This document shows positions 27,025-36,577 of a DNA stretch of 58,061 nucleotides, piece after piece. Position numbers and translations under genes: made by a program. Below the pieces are notes generated by a model. The model was not told the DNA's origin and made no database searches. It saw only the letters and a list, made by a program, of their open reading frames with translations. Every line of letters starts with the position of its first letter. Position 1 is the stretch's first letter. The stretch is from Clostridia bacterium (GTDB taxonomy: Bacteria > Bacillota > Clostridia > Lachnospirales > Anaerotignaceae): the NCBI GenBank assembly GCA_022651385.1, contig JALCQR010000013.1, positions 1 to 58,061 of the forward strand. The letters run 5' to 3'.

Positions 27025-28221
27025 TTAATCCTCCATGTTTTTTGCATCTTTTATTTTCTTTATTAAATTTGGTACAACTTTATATAAATCATCTACTATA
27101 CAATAATTTGCTATATTAAATATAAGTGCCTCTGGGTCTGTGTTTATCGCAATTATACATTCTGCGGCATTCATTCCGGCCGTAAACTGTATTGCTCCCG
27201 AAACCCCGCATGTTATTATAAGCTTAGGTTTTACCGTTCTTCCGGAAAGCCCTATCTGATGGGCATTGTCGCCGAAACCGCTTTCAGCCATAGGCCTTGT
27301 AAATGCAAGCTGGCCGCCGAGCTCTGTTGCAAGCTCTCTTACCATTTCTACATCGTTTTTGGCACCTCTGCCGGCAACTACCAAAACGTCTTCTTCTTCA
27401 ATTGACTTTGTACGATTTATATGTTCGATATTAAGCACTTTTACTGCAGAATGTGCCATATCATCCGTTACGGGAACAATCACTACTTCGCCGTCAGGAT
27501 TTTCAACTTTCTTGGCTTTGTCCATTACTTTGTAACGTACAGTTGAAAACTGCGGCCTTGACCTTGATATAAGTATCTGGGCCATTATGTTTCCGCCGAA
27601 TGCAGGACGTACCTGAACAAGGTCTGTGTTTGGTTTTATATCAAGCTTTGTACAGTCTGCTGTGAGCCCTGTATGAAACCTTACCGAAAGCCTTGGGGCC
27701 AAAGAACGTCCCAAAGCTGTTGCGCCTATAAGCACAACAGACGGTTTAAGAGAGGCGATACAGTCTGAAATAGCGTCGGTGTAGCAGTCTGTTTTAAAGC
27801 CGTCAAATCCTGTATGTTCATATGAAAATACTTTTTTAACTCCGTATGGTATAAGTTTTTTGGCGTTTTTGTTTGTGCCTTTTCCGCCAACTATTACAGC
27901 ATATACATCATATCCGACTTTTTCGCCAAGACGTCTGGCTTCGCCTATAAGCTCATATACAACCGGATGTATCTCGCCTTCTTCCTGTTCGGCATAAATA
28001 AGTATGCCTTTCCATTTATTTTTGTCTACCTCGGCTTTGCTTGCTTTTTGCTCAAAAGAAAGAGCTTTTTGAGCACATACTTTTATACATACGCCGCACA
28101 TCCGGCATTTTTCATTTTCAATTATTCCTTTTTCGCCCATCTCAAGAGCGTTGAAAGGACATTTTTCCAAACATAATCCGCAGAGATTGCATTTCTGCGC
28201 ATCAAATCTTAAAGTAGCCAT
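27025..28221 (-). CDS. lctC: Electron transfer flavoprotein alpha subunit with ferredoxin domain
   Basis: A 398-residue EtfA with an N-terminal bacterial-ferredoxin domain: C11, C14, C17, C21 and C39, C42, C45, C49, enough for two [4Fe-4S] clusters. ETF alpha follows (residues 70-395) with the FAD-binding C-terminal motifs AGRGAK, SGRTVKPKLIITCGVSGAIQFTAGM and AINTDPEALIF. This form is characteristic of LDH/Etf electron confurcation, where ferredoxin and the lactate flavin meet. It sits between etfB and the dehydrogenase gene. Confidence 0.92.
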   Translation of the reverse strand: MATLRFDAQKCNLCGLCLEKCPFNALEMGEKGIIENEKCRMCGVCIKVCAQKALSFEQKASKAEVDKNKWKGILIYAEQEEGEIHPVVYELIGEARRLGEKVGYDVYAVIVGGKGTNKNAKKLIPYGVKKVFSYEHTGFDGFKTDCYTDAISDCIASLKPSVVLIGATALGRSLAPRLSVRFHTGLTADCTKLDIKPNTDLVQVRPAFGGNIMAQILISRSRPQFSTVRYKVMDKAKKVENPDGEVVIVPVTDDMAHSAVKVLNIEHINRTKSIEEEDVLVVAGRGAKNDVEMVRELATELGGQLAFTRPMAESGFGDNAHQIGLSGRTVKPKLIITCGVSGAIQFTAGMNAAECIIAINTDPEALIFNIANYCIVDDLYKVVPNLIKKIKDAKNMED

Positions 28222-28241
28222 ATTTTTCTCCCTCTATGATT

Positions 28242-29030
28242 TTAAATAAATTTTCCGGCTGAAAGTATTTCAAAAATCTTTTCAGTCTTTTCTTTATCAC
28301 TGCCCTCAAGAAATATTTTCTTTTCATTTACAGGAGGTGCAAACATTTTTTCGACATTGGTAGGTGAGCCTACAAGGCCGTATCTTGAAAGGTCGTTATC
28401 AGGCAGGTCATCAAAGGCATAAAATCTGACTGTTTTATCGGCTGTTTCTTTTTTCAGAATATATGAAGGAAGCCTCGGCACGTTTATGTCTTTATCAACT
28501 GTGATTAAACACGGAAACGGCATTTCGCTTATCTGGCTTACAGATGCCAAATCCTGTTTTACAACAATGCTTTTTTCCTTTATTTCCAGTATCTCGCTTA
28601 CCCATGCTGCATGCGGCATATTGAGATGTTCGGCTATTGCCGGACCAATTTGTGCCGTATCGCCGTCTGTTGTCTGGCGTCCGCATATTATGACGTCGGC
28701 TTCTCCGATTAAAAGTATTCCCTGTGAAAGAGTGTAGCTTGTGGCAAGCACGTCGCTTCCGGCAAACTTTAAGTCTGAAAGTACGACAGCATCATCAGCT
28801 CCGCACATGTATGCATCTTTCATCATTTCTTCAGCTTGTTTTGGGCCCATTGTAAGAGCTGTTACCGTACCGCCATGTTTTTCACGAATTTTGAGAGCAG
28901 CTTCAAGAGCGTACAAATCATACGGATTTGCTTTTGTATCCGAGCCGAGGCGTTTAAGAGTTCCCGTTTCTTCATCTATTTCAACTTTTGAGGAAGCAGG
29001 GACCTGCTTCATACATACTATAATTTTCAT
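28242..29030 (-). CDS. lctB: Electron transfer flavoprotein beta subunit
   Basis: A 262-residue EtfB. The start at 29030 (MKIIVCMKQVPASS) lies behind AAGGAGA; the frame is open up to 29069 but that extension has no ribosome site. The CGRQTTDGDTAQIGP motif matches bifurcating ETFs that carry the second FAD and bind NAD(H). First gene of the lactate operon, divergent from the LysR gene. Confidence 0.92.
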   Translation of the reverse strand: MKIIVCMKQVPASSKVEIDEETGTLKRLGSDTKANPYDLYALEAALKIREKHGGTVTALTMGPKQAEEMMKDAYMCGADDAVVLSDLKFAGSDVLATSYTLSQGILLIGEADVIICGRQTTDGDTAQIGPAIAEHLNMPHAAWVSEILEIKEKSIVVKQDLASVSQISEMPFPCLITVDKDINVPRLPSYILKKETADKTVRFYAFDDLPDNDLSRYGLVGSPTNVEKMFAPPVNEKKIFLEGSDKEKTEKIFEILSAGKFI

Positions 29031-29130
29031 AATTGTTCTCCTTGCATTCAAAAATATTGATATATACATTCAAAAAAATAGAACCACATATTAAAATAAC
29101 ATTTTTTCAGTAAAAATGCAAGTGTATACA

Positions 29131-29160
29131 TTGACCTAATTTCACAAAAAGCATTATAAT
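29131..29160 (+). promoter_or_regulatory. Promoter of the LysR gene in the divergent control region
   Basis: TTGACC at 29131-29136 and TATAAT at 29155-29160, 18 bases apart. GTGTATAC just before it and AGTGTATATTC at 29178 repeat a GTGTATA core, a possible LysR site between the divergent transcripts. Confidence 0.55.
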
Positions 29161-29209
29161 AATTGAAGAAGACATAGTGTATATTCAAAATATCTAATGG
29201 GGAGATAAC

Positions 29210-30094
29210 ATGGAACTTAAAACATTAAATACATTTTTAAGAGCATCGGAAATGGGAAAATTTTCAAAAACGGCACAAGAGCTGGGTTATTCTCAATCGG
29301 CAGTTACGATGCAAATCCAGCAGCTTGAAAATGAGCTGGGAGTAAAGCTTTTTGACAGGGTAGGGAGAACGGTTTCGGTTACTCCTGCGGGAGCAAGGCT
29401 TGCAGTGTATGCAAGAACAATTCTCCAGACAATGCAGCAGGCTATAAATGATATAAAAAACGAAGATGTAAGCGGCAAACTAAGAATTGGGATTGCTGAA
29501 TCGCTTTGCAGTATTTATTTTCCGAGTATACTTAAAAAATATCATCAAAAGTATCCTCTTGTGGAAATAGTTCTGCGTTCCAGCGGACAGGAAGACATGT
29601 TTGGCATGCTTACGAGAAATGAAATAGATATGGTGTACACTCTTGATGAGCATATATACAGAAGTGAGCTTCAAAAAGTAATGGAAAGGCCTGAAAATGT
29701 AATCTTTGTATCGTCGGCCAAAAATGAGCTTGCAAAAAAAGAAAATATTGCTATTAAAGACATAATTGATAAAGATATAATATTGACAGAAAAAGGAATG
29801 AGCTACCGCGACCAGCTTGAACAGTATCTGGCTTCTCAGAATATGGAGCTTACACCGTTTCTTGAAATGGGTGATACAGATGTAATATGCCATCTTGTGG
29901 AGGAAGACATGGGTATATCGTTTTTACCGGAATATACAGTTAAGAAAAGTATAAAAAACGGCCTTATCGCAAAATTGGATGTAAACGAGTGCAGCATAAA
30001 AGTATACAGGCAGCTTCTTTGCAGAAAAGAAAAGTTTATAACCCCGCAGATGCAGGCAATGTTTGATTTGATGATGGAAGAGGAAGAAAAATAA
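29210..30094 (+). CDS. LysR-family regulator of the lactate operon
   Basis: A 294-residue LysR-type protein: helix-turn-helix at residues 4-60 (TFLRASEMGKFSKTAQELGYSQSAVTMQIQQLE), then a periplasmic-binding-like effector domain from about residue 90. It is transcribed divergently from etfB, the usual arrangement for a LysR regulator and its target. The effector is probably a 2-hydroxy acid, by context only. A GGGGAGAT site precedes the ATG. Confidence 0.88.
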   Translation: MELKTLNTFLRASEMGKFSKTAQELGYSQSAVTMQIQQLENELGVKLFDRVGRTVSVTPAGARLAVYARTILQTMQQAINDIKNEDVSGKLRIGIAESLCSIYFPSILKKYHQKYPLVEIVLRSSGQEDMFGMLTRNEIDMVYTLDEHIYRSELQKVMERPENVIFVSSAKNELAKKENIAIKDIIDKDIILTEKGMSYRDQLEQYLASQNMELTPFLEMGDTDVICHLVEEDMGISFLPEYTVKKSIKNGLIAKLDVNECSIKVYRQLLCRKEKFITPQMQAMFDLMMEEEEK

Positions 30095-30252
30095 AAGAGT
30101 ACAAAGTCTTTAAGTTAAGCCGGGAAAATATAACAGCCATGATTGTTTATGAAAAAAAATATTTTTTAGAGACTTATAGGGCATGATGAAATTTCACCAT
30201 ACCCTATAAAAAGGACTGTTTTTTAATTTTGCATTAAAAAAACAGATGCAAT

Positions 30253-30597
30253 TTAATTAAAATTTTTTTTAAGTGTATCTCTTTCTTCCGTCAGTTTTTT
30301 AAAGTATCTGTCAACACCGTCATATTTTCCAACTCTAAGAGGCTCAACTATATGTACAATAATTTCATAAAGAGGGGTAATACCGAGATTTAATATTATT
30401 CCCTTCAGCGTGTGTGCGGCGTCAAATGCCTCTTTTGTATTTTTGTCATCTAAAGCTTCGCCGAGCTGCTTAAACGCGGGATCGTTTAACACTTCTTTAA
30501 AGCATGAAATATAGAATTCCTTATCATTAAGGAACCTGTCCATAGATCCATCAACATCACATCCCTCAGATTTCAACCGTTCAAGCAATTCATCCAT
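30253..30597 (-). CDS. Stand-alone HPt phosphotransfer protein
   Basis: A 114-residue four-helix HPt domain with the phosphorylatable H62 in AAHTLKGIILNLG. Such proteins pass phosphate between response-regulator receivers. No kinase gene is adjacent, but the next gene on the same strand encodes a receiver-EAL protein, the likely partner. A GGAAGGAGAA site precedes the ATG. Confidence 0.85.
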   Translation of the reverse strand: MDELLERLKSEGCDVDGSMDRFLNDKEFYISCFKEVLNDPAFKQLGEALDDKNTKEAFDAAHTLKGIILNLGITPLYEIIVHIVEPLRVGKYDGVDRYFKKLTEERDTLKKNFN

Positions 30598-30700
30598 ATG
30601 TATTCTCCTTCCAAAAATGCTGACGTATAATTTGATTAATTGAAAATTATACCTGTTTATTATATATAAAGCATTAAAAGCATTGCTTTTTTTATTTCCC

Positions 30701-30738
30701 TTAAATAAGACTTAGCTATCACTTTAAATAAGACTTAG
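30701..30738. repeat. Two 15-base direct repeats 23 bp apart before the HPt gene
   Basis: TTAAATAAGACTTAG occurs at 30701-30715 and again at 30724-30738. The repeats lie in the 250-base gap between the two phosphorelay genes, upstream of the HPt gene on its strand, and could be a receiver-protein operator. Confidence 0.4.
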
Positions 30739-30850
30739 TAGGTTTATAAAGTAATTATATTTATCTGATACTTCAGGTATGAATTTCTACATCATTAACG
30801 TCTTACATTTAAGGCATACACAAATTAAGAATTATAAAGACATAAATATC

Positions 30851-33100
30851 TCATGACGGAGATAACATCTTCGGTGTGTTTATATCCTTCACATCATAAT
30901 TATTGTTTTCTTCTTCATTTTTGCTGACTGCATTGTCATTAACAGCGGGCTTATTTATATTTTGATTATTTTTTAGTATATTTGTTTTATATTTGTCTAT
31001 TTCTTCGTCAATCTCTTTTATTGAAGTAATGTTTAGCAGTATACCGAACAGTATATGCCTATTGGCAATAAAAGAAAAGTATTTTAATTTAAGTTTTATC
31101 CAAACGTTGTTATTGGCATAATTTTGTAAAAACTCACATTCTGAAGAACCTCTGGTTTTTACGGCATATGCAAAACAATCTAAAAGTCTTTGACGATAAT
31201 CATTATGCACGTTTTTTAAAACATCAACAAATGCCTGCATATCACCGAACCCAAATTCTTTATGAAAAGCAGAATTTACACGTATCAGTTCAATTGTATC
31301 ATTGCTGTATTCATATATGCAGATAGGCTGGGTTGTCTTGCAGAAAATTTTTTCAATATGTACATCGCATCTTAAAATTTGACTTATATCAAAACCATCA
31401 TGTTCCGGCTCTATAAACTCAGGTTTTTTGTTGCTTATCAATTCTTCATATTTTTCTATAGGCATAGGTTTTGCAAAATAATATCCCTGGACATATTCGC
31501 AGCCTATTTGGCTGAGAAAATCCGCCTGCTCTTTTGTTTCAACACCTTCTGCTATTACAGGTATTTTAAGCCACTTTGCCATTCTTATTATTGCAGCTAT
31601 AATTGTCTCGCTTCTGCCCGGAATTTCAGCACCTGACAAAAAGTGCATGTCAATTTTAAGTACGTCAACGGGAAGTTCTTTTAATATGTTTAAAGAAGAA
31701 TATCCGCTGCCAAAGTCATCCATCATCACTAAAAAGCCATGATCGTGAAGATTTTTAAGCATAAGCTTAATTGCAAGAGGGTTATCGGTGTATGCACTTT
31801 CCGTCAGCTCAAGGTGAAGAAGATTTGTAGGAATATTATATTTTTTTGTTATATTAAATAGTATATCTACAAGATTAGGATTGCATATGTCAACTCTTGA
31901 AACATTTACTGATATTGGCACTGGCACCAAGCCGGCATCCAACCACTTTCTGAGATATTGACATGCTTTCTCCCATACATACTGATCAAGTTTGGTTATA
32001 AATCCATTGCGTTCAAATACGGGTATAAACTCTCCCGGCGGAAGAATACCTTTTGTTGGATGTTTCCACCTTACAAGGGCTTCTGCTCCGGCGGGAGAAT
32101 TTGTAGCCAGATTATACTTTGGCTGAAAATATATTATAAACTGCTCATTATTCAGAGCGTCATTCATCATATTTGTTATAAGCTGTTCCTTTTCAATTTT
32201 AAGGCTCATATCCGGAGTATAAAACTCGTAAAACTTTACATAGTCACCTTTAATATGTTTTGCAGTAAGGGCAGCTTTATCTAAGAATGTATCTACAGGA
32301 TCATAATTATCTTCTATTACATATATTCCATATGTCAAAACTATATCAAAACTAAGTTTAAAATGCTTTATCTCGGACGTAAGGTTTTCAATAGTGCTGC
32401 TTATGCTATTGTGGCCTTTATACAAAGTACAAAATGCAAAAACATCTCCCTCAATCCTGCCGTAAGAGGCAAGCTCAAGAGTTGAACACATTTCACGAAG
32501 TTTTTTTGCTATGTATTTTAAAAGGTTATCACCCTCATCGCTGCCGTAAAATGAATTTATCAGTTTAAATCGGTTTATATCAAAACGCACAATTACAAAT
32601 TTTCTTTTGTAATTTGAAATCAGCATTTCGTGAGTTAAGCTGTAAAACCTTGTTCTGTTATATATGCCTGTGAGTGTGTCAAATTCGGCAAGATACTTAA
32701 GTTGTTCAAAAGCAGAAAGCTGACTTCTTTCTATTGCGTTTTTAAGCCTGAATTTAATGATTTTAGGATTATACGGCTTTGATACAAAATCCCATGCACT
32801 TAGTTTAAGGGCACGGATTTCATTTTTTTCGTCACCGTTTGCAGTTGAAATAATTACCGGTATGTTTTTATATTCCTGTACTTTTGATACTATAGACAAA
32901 AACTCAAAACCATTCATTTCGGGCATTACAAGGTCAAGTATTATACCTGAAATTTGATGGTGGCCTGATTTTAATATATTCAAAGCTTCTTTTCCATTTT
33001 CTGCTTCAACTGTGTTATAGTCTGACGAGAGTATACGTGCCAATATTTTTCTGTTAACTGCATTATCATCGATTAAGAGAATTGTTTTTGATACTGGCAT
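30851..33100 (-). CDS. Response regulator with REC, degenerate GGDEF, EAL and PAS-like domains
   Basis: A 749-residue cytoplasmic signalling protein. Receiver domain at 5-125 with D11, D12 and phospho-acceptor D56. GGDEF-like domain at about 135-290, whose signature reads EGDVF in place of GGDEF, so cyclase activity is unlikely. EAL domain at about 300-555 with intact EALVR, NVSR, LTES, MDDFGSGYSS, LKID and AEGVET motifs, so it should hydrolyse cyclic di-GMP. The last 150 residues look PAS-like. The ATG at 33100 is preferred because AGGA lies at good distance; the GTG at 33109 sits too close to it. Confidence 0.9.
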   Translation of the reverse strand: MPVSKTILLIDDNAVNRKILARILSSDYNTVEAENGKEALNILKSGHHQISGIILDLVMPEMNGFEFLSIVSKVQEYKNIPVIISTANGDEKNEIRALKLSAWDFVSKPYNPKIIKFRLKNAIERSQLSAFEQLKYLAEFDTLTGIYNRTRFYSLTHEMLISNYKRKFVIVRFDINRFKLINSFYGSDEGDNLLKYIAKKLREMCSTLELASYGRIEGDVFAFCTLYKGHNSISSTIENLTSEIKHFKLSFDIVLTYGIYVIEDNYDPVDTFLDKAALTAKHIKGDYVKFYEFYTPDMSLKIEKEQLITNMMNDALNNEQFIIYFQPKYNLATNSPAGAEALVRWKHPTKGILPPGEFIPVFERNGFITKLDQYVWEKACQYLRKWLDAGLVPVPISVNVSRVDICNPNLVDILFNITKKYNIPTNLLHLELTESAYTDNPLAIKLMLKNLHDHGFLVMMDDFGSGYSSLNILKELPVDVLKIDMHFLSGAEIPGRSETIIAAIIRMAKWLKIPVIAEGVETKEQADFLSQIGCEYVQGYYFAKPMPIEKYEELISNKKPEFIEPEHDGFDISQILRCDVHIEKIFCKTTQPICIYEYSNDTIELIRVNSAFHKEFGFGDMQAFVDVLKNVHNDYRQRLLDCFAYAVKTRGSSECEFLQNYANNNVWIKLKLKYFSFIANRHILFGILLNITSIKEIDEEIDKYKTNILKNNQNINKPAVNDNAVSKNEEENNNYDVKDINTPKMLSPS

Positions 33101-33815
33101 TAAACTCACGTCCTTTTTATACTTAGTAAGCCGAAATTAATTATGTCATTAAAAAAGATTCTATACGTATTAGGAAGAATTATCTGGTAATCAATGTATT
33201 TTTAGTATATAGCCATAAGCTTTCAAATTCAAGTAATAATGGTTTTATTTTCCAATAACAGCTTTTGATTTTATACACATTACAAGATTATCAAGACAAT
33301 GTTAAATATTTCTCCAACGAACACGTTTTGGCATCTAAAAACGGCGATTGATTGTTAATAGTCAAACATATAAATTTTAAAATATGCACAAAAAACACCT
33401 ATTTTTAGCCTATATTGCACAACATACACTTATTTTACTATTTGAATATTCGACAAATCTGATATATAATTAAGACATAAAAAATCTATCGGAGTTAAAG
33501 ATTTTATTTTATTACTTGAATATATAATAGCACATCTTTATGTACTCATATGATTTGCTTTGCATAGCCTTTAAAAGTAGCTGTGGCTGTGCAAATATTA
33601 TAAAAGCTCAAGTATTAACGTATAATGCTTTGAATGCAATGATTTTGTAGTAAATTGATTTGAAAAACAAGTAAAAAAAGTGTTAGACGTGATTGCAATT
33701 TTAACAAAATTTTAAAATGTGCTCATTATGGTATGGCCACCGGACCGATAGTTTTTTAACAAACAATACTGTTTCAACAATCACAAAGTATCGAATATTG
33801 AAAGGGGATTAAAAA
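33101..33815. other. Long A/T-rich intergenic region
   Basis: About 715 bases without a credible reading frame. It separates the minus-strand phosphorelay gene from the plus-strand dehydrogenase operon and must hold both promoters. The only G+C island is at 33729-33748 (GTATGGCCACCGGACCG), about 70 bases before the dehydrogenase start, a possible operator. I see no tRNA or known RNA. Confidence 0.6.
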
Positions 33816-35237
33816 ATGGCGGATTACAACAAACTCAATGCCGAGATTATTGAAAAGCTTAAAGTAATTGCACCAAATAGAGTTTATGTGGGAGAAGACA
33901 TAAACGAAGATTTTACTCATGACGAGATGCCTATTTATGGTAAGTTTACACCGGATGCTGTTGTGGAAGCATTAACAACCGAAGAAGTAGCGGCAGTATT
34001 AAAGCTTTGCAATGCCAACAAAATCCCGGTTACAACAAGAGGTGCAGGAACAGGCCTTGCAGGCGGAAGCACACCTATAGCAGGCGGAATTGTACTTGGA
34101 ACAGACAAAATGAACAAGATTTTAAGTATAGATGAAGATACGCTTTCTGCTACCGTTCAGGCAGGCGTGCTTCTTCAGGATTTTTATGATGCTGTTGCAG
34201 AAAAAGGCCTTTTTTATCCTCCTGATCCGGGACAGAAATTTGCAACACTCGGCGGAAATGTATCAACAAATGCCGGCGGTATGAGAGCTGTAAAATACGG
34301 CACTACAAGAGATTACGTACGTGCTATGACAGTTGTTACTGCAAAGGGTGAAATTATAAAGCTTGGCGCAAACGTTAAAAAATCAAGTTCAGGCTACAGC
34401 CTTCTTCATCTTATGATTGGTTCTGAAGGAACACTTGGCATAATAACTGAGATAACACTTAAACTTTTACCTGCACCTAAGGCACAGCTTAGCCTTATAG
34501 TTCCGTTTGAAGATATTAAGGCTGCAACTTCAGCTGTTCCTAAACTTCTTGCAACAGGACTTAATCCGCAGGCTCTTGAGTTTATGGAAGATGATATTGT
34601 ACGCATGGGCGAAGAGTATCTTGAAAGAGAAGTTTTCCCTAAAGAGTTTGACGGAGTAAAGGCAAAGGCATATCTTCTTATATCGTTTGACGGTGAAAAT
34701 ATGGAAAAACTTGAAGATGTATCCGAGGCAGCTTCTGAAACACTTTTTGATGCCGGAGCACTTGACGTGCTTGTAGCAGATACACCGGACCGTATTAAAT
34801 CTGCTTGGTCGGCGAGAGATTCATTCTATCCTGCAATAAGCGAAGCTACATCGGAACTTGATGAATGTGATGTTGTTGTTCCTATTACACGTCTTGCCGA
34901 TTACCTTGAGTTTGTAAGGTCACTTCGTGATAAATATCAAATAAGAGTCAGCTACTTCGGACACTCAGGCGACGGCAATACGCATATATATTTCCTTAAA
35001 GATAATCTTCCTGAGGAAGAATTCCAGAAAAAAGTTGAAGCCGGAATGAATGATTTGTATGACAAAGCTAAGGAATTGGGAGGCCTTGTATCAGGTGAGC
35101 ACGGCATAGGCCATGCTAAACAGGCTTATCTTGCAAAATCATTGGGACCTGTACAGATGGAAATTATGCAGGACATTAAGAGAGTATTTGATCCAAACTA
35201 CATTCTTAATCCTGGTAAAGTTTGCTACAAATTATAA
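33816..35237 (+). CDS. Second GlcD-type FAD-linked 2-hydroxy acid dehydrogenase
   Basis: A 473-residue paralogue of the lactate dehydrogenase at 25.6 kb, with RGAGTGLAGGST, FYPPDPGQKFATLGGNVSTNAGG, YFGHSGDGNTHIYF and SGEHGIGHA. It oxidises a 2-hydroxy acid with FAD; lactate or 2-hydroxyglutarate are the main options. Here it is first in a series with three acyl-CoA dehydrogenases and plain etfBA, not with a ferredoxin-type EtfA. A GAAAGGGG site precedes the ATG. It may donate electrons to the same ETF as the acyl-CoA dehydrogenases. Confidence 0.88.
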   Translation: MADYNKLNAEIIEKLKVIAPNRVYVGEDINEDFTHDEMPIYGKFTPDAVVEALTTEEVAAVLKLCNANKIPVTTRGAGTGLAGGSTPIAGGIVLGTDKMNKILSIDEDTLSATVQAGVLLQDFYDAVAEKGLFYPPDPGQKFATLGGNVSTNAGGMRAVKYGTTRDYVRAMTVVTAKGEIIKLGANVKKSSSGYSLLHLMIGSEGTLGIITEITLKLLPAPKAQLSLIVPFEDIKAATSAVPKLLATGLNPQALEFMEDDIVRMGEEYLEREVFPKEFDGVKAKAYLLISFDGENMEKLEDVSEAASETLFDAGALDVLVADTPDRIKSAWSARDSFYPAISEATSELDECDVVVPITRLADYLEFVRSLRDKYQIRVSYFGHSGDGNTHIYFLKDNLPEEEFQKKVEAGMNDLYDKAKELGGLVSGEHGIGHAKQAYLAKSLGPVQMEIMQDIKRVFDPNYILNPGKVCYKL

Positions 35238-35253
35238 TTGTACTAAAAACATT

Positions 35254-35272
35254 GGGCGGTTATGTGCCGCCC
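35254..35272 (+). other. Small G+C hairpin between dehydrogenase genes
   Basis: GGGCGG and CCGCCC pair around a seven-base loop, 16 bases after the stop of the 2-hydroxy acid dehydrogenase. There is no T run, so it may be a processing or partial termination site. Confidence 0.4.
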
Positions 35273-35335
35273 TTGCAAAAACAAGAATCGCAGGTCTGGA
35301 CATATGACCAAAATATAAAAAAGGGAGAGATATAT

Positions 35336-36475
35336 ATGGGATATATATTATCAGATGAGGCTAAAGATTTACTTGCGGACGTAAAAAAATTCTGTGACAA
35401 CGAAGTCAGAGAACAGTGCAAAGAATACGATGTGTCGGGTGAATTCCCTGCTGAAATATGCAAAAAGGCAGCAGATATGGGACTTAATGCACTTGAGGTT
35501 CCTGAAGAACTTGGCGGACTTGGACTTGATCATATTACATACGCAGCTCTTTATGAAGAAATGTCAAAAGCCGATGCCGGCCTTTTTACAACAATGTCGG
35601 CAGCAAACCTTGCAATGAAACCTCTGCTTATAGCCGGTACAAAAGAACAGCAGCAAAGAGCAGCTGATATCCTTCTTAACGGCGGATACGGGGCATTCTG
35701 CCTCACAGAGCCTATGGCCGGATCCGATGCTTCAAACAACAAGACTGTTGCTGTTAAAGACGGCGATGAATATGTTATAAACGGCCGTAAATGCTTTATC
35801 ACAAACGGACCTATTGCTGATTTTTATATTGTTACAGCTATGACGGATAAATCAAAAGGCGTTAACGGAATGAGTGCATTCTTCGTAGAAAAAGGTACAC
35901 CAGGCCTTAGTGCAGGAAATGAAGAAAACAAAATGGGCATCAGAACATCAGCTACATCAGATGTAATTTTTGAGGATATGAGAGTACCTGCCTCAGCAAT
36001 GATTGGCCCTGATGGCACAGGATTTAAAACATGTATGAAAACTCTTGACATAACAAGAGCTCTTATGGGCATAGGTGCCGTAGGTATTGCTCAAAGAGCA
36101 ATTGATGAAGCTGTTGCATACGCAAAAACAAGAATCACATTCGGAAAACCTATCGGAAAATTTGAGGCTATTCAGTTTATGATTGCCGATATGGACATAA
36201 AGACGGAAACAGCAAGACAAATGGCCGTTCATGCACTTACATTACAGGAAAAGGGACTTCCATACAATAAGGAAAGCGCAATAGCAAAATGCTATGCCGG
36301 AGATATAGCTGTAGAGGTTGCTCTTGACGCTATACAGATACTTGGCGGATATGGCTACAGCAGAGAATATCCGGTAGAAAAACTTTTAAGAGACGCTAAG
36401 ATTTTCCAGATATATGAAGGAACAAACCAGATACAGAGAATGGTTATTTCAAGAGCGGTAATGGGTAAATTCTGA
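35336..36475 (+). CDS. Acyl-CoA dehydrogenase, copy A
   Basis: A 379-residue short-chain acyl-CoA dehydrogenase (FAD; alpha-beta oxidation or enoyl-CoA reduction). Visible: FCLTEPMAGSDAS, KCFITNGPIAD, GTGFKTCMKTLDITRA, KTRITFGKPIGKFEAIQFMIADM, QILGGYGYSREYPVEKLLRDAK, and catalytic E361 in IYEGTNQ. The start at 35336 lies behind GGGAGAG; the longer frame from 35222 overlaps the previous gene. First of three tandem paralogues. Candidates: crotonyl-CoA or acryloyl-CoA reduction with the ETF encoded at 39-41 kb. Confidence 0.92.
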   Translation: MGYILSDEAKDLLADVKKFCDNEVREQCKEYDVSGEFPAEICKKAADMGLNALEVPEELGGLGLDHITYAALYEEMSKADAGLFTTMSAANLAMKPLLIAGTKEQQQRAADILLNGGYGAFCLTEPMAGSDASNNKTVAVKDGDEYVINGRKCFITNGPIADFYIVTAMTDKSKGVNGMSAFFVEKGTPGLSAGNEENKMGIRTSATSDVIFEDMRVPASAMIGPDGTGFKTCMKTLDITRALMGIGAVGIAQRAIDEAVAYAKTRITFGKPIGKFEAIQFMIADMDIKTETARQMAVHALTLQEKGLPYNKESAIAKCYAGDIAVEVALDAIQILGGYGYSREYPVEKLLRDAKIFQIYEGTNQIQRMVISRAVMGKF

Positions 36476-36504
36476 TTTTAATTATTATGGTATATGGTAA
36501 GTTG

Positions 36505-36533
36505 GAAAAGTAGAAAAGTAGAAAAGTAGAAAA
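36505..36533. repeat. 8-bp tandem repeat (GAAAAGTA, about 3.6 units)
   Basis: Units begin at 36505, 36513, 36521 and a partial one at 36529, in the gap between copies A and B of the acyl-CoA dehydrogenase genes. Such a repeat can change length by slippage; here it is outside any coding frame. Confidence 0.75.
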
Positions 36534-36577
36534 GAATATGAATGATTGAAAAATGTATTAGGTTGGAGGAATTTTTA

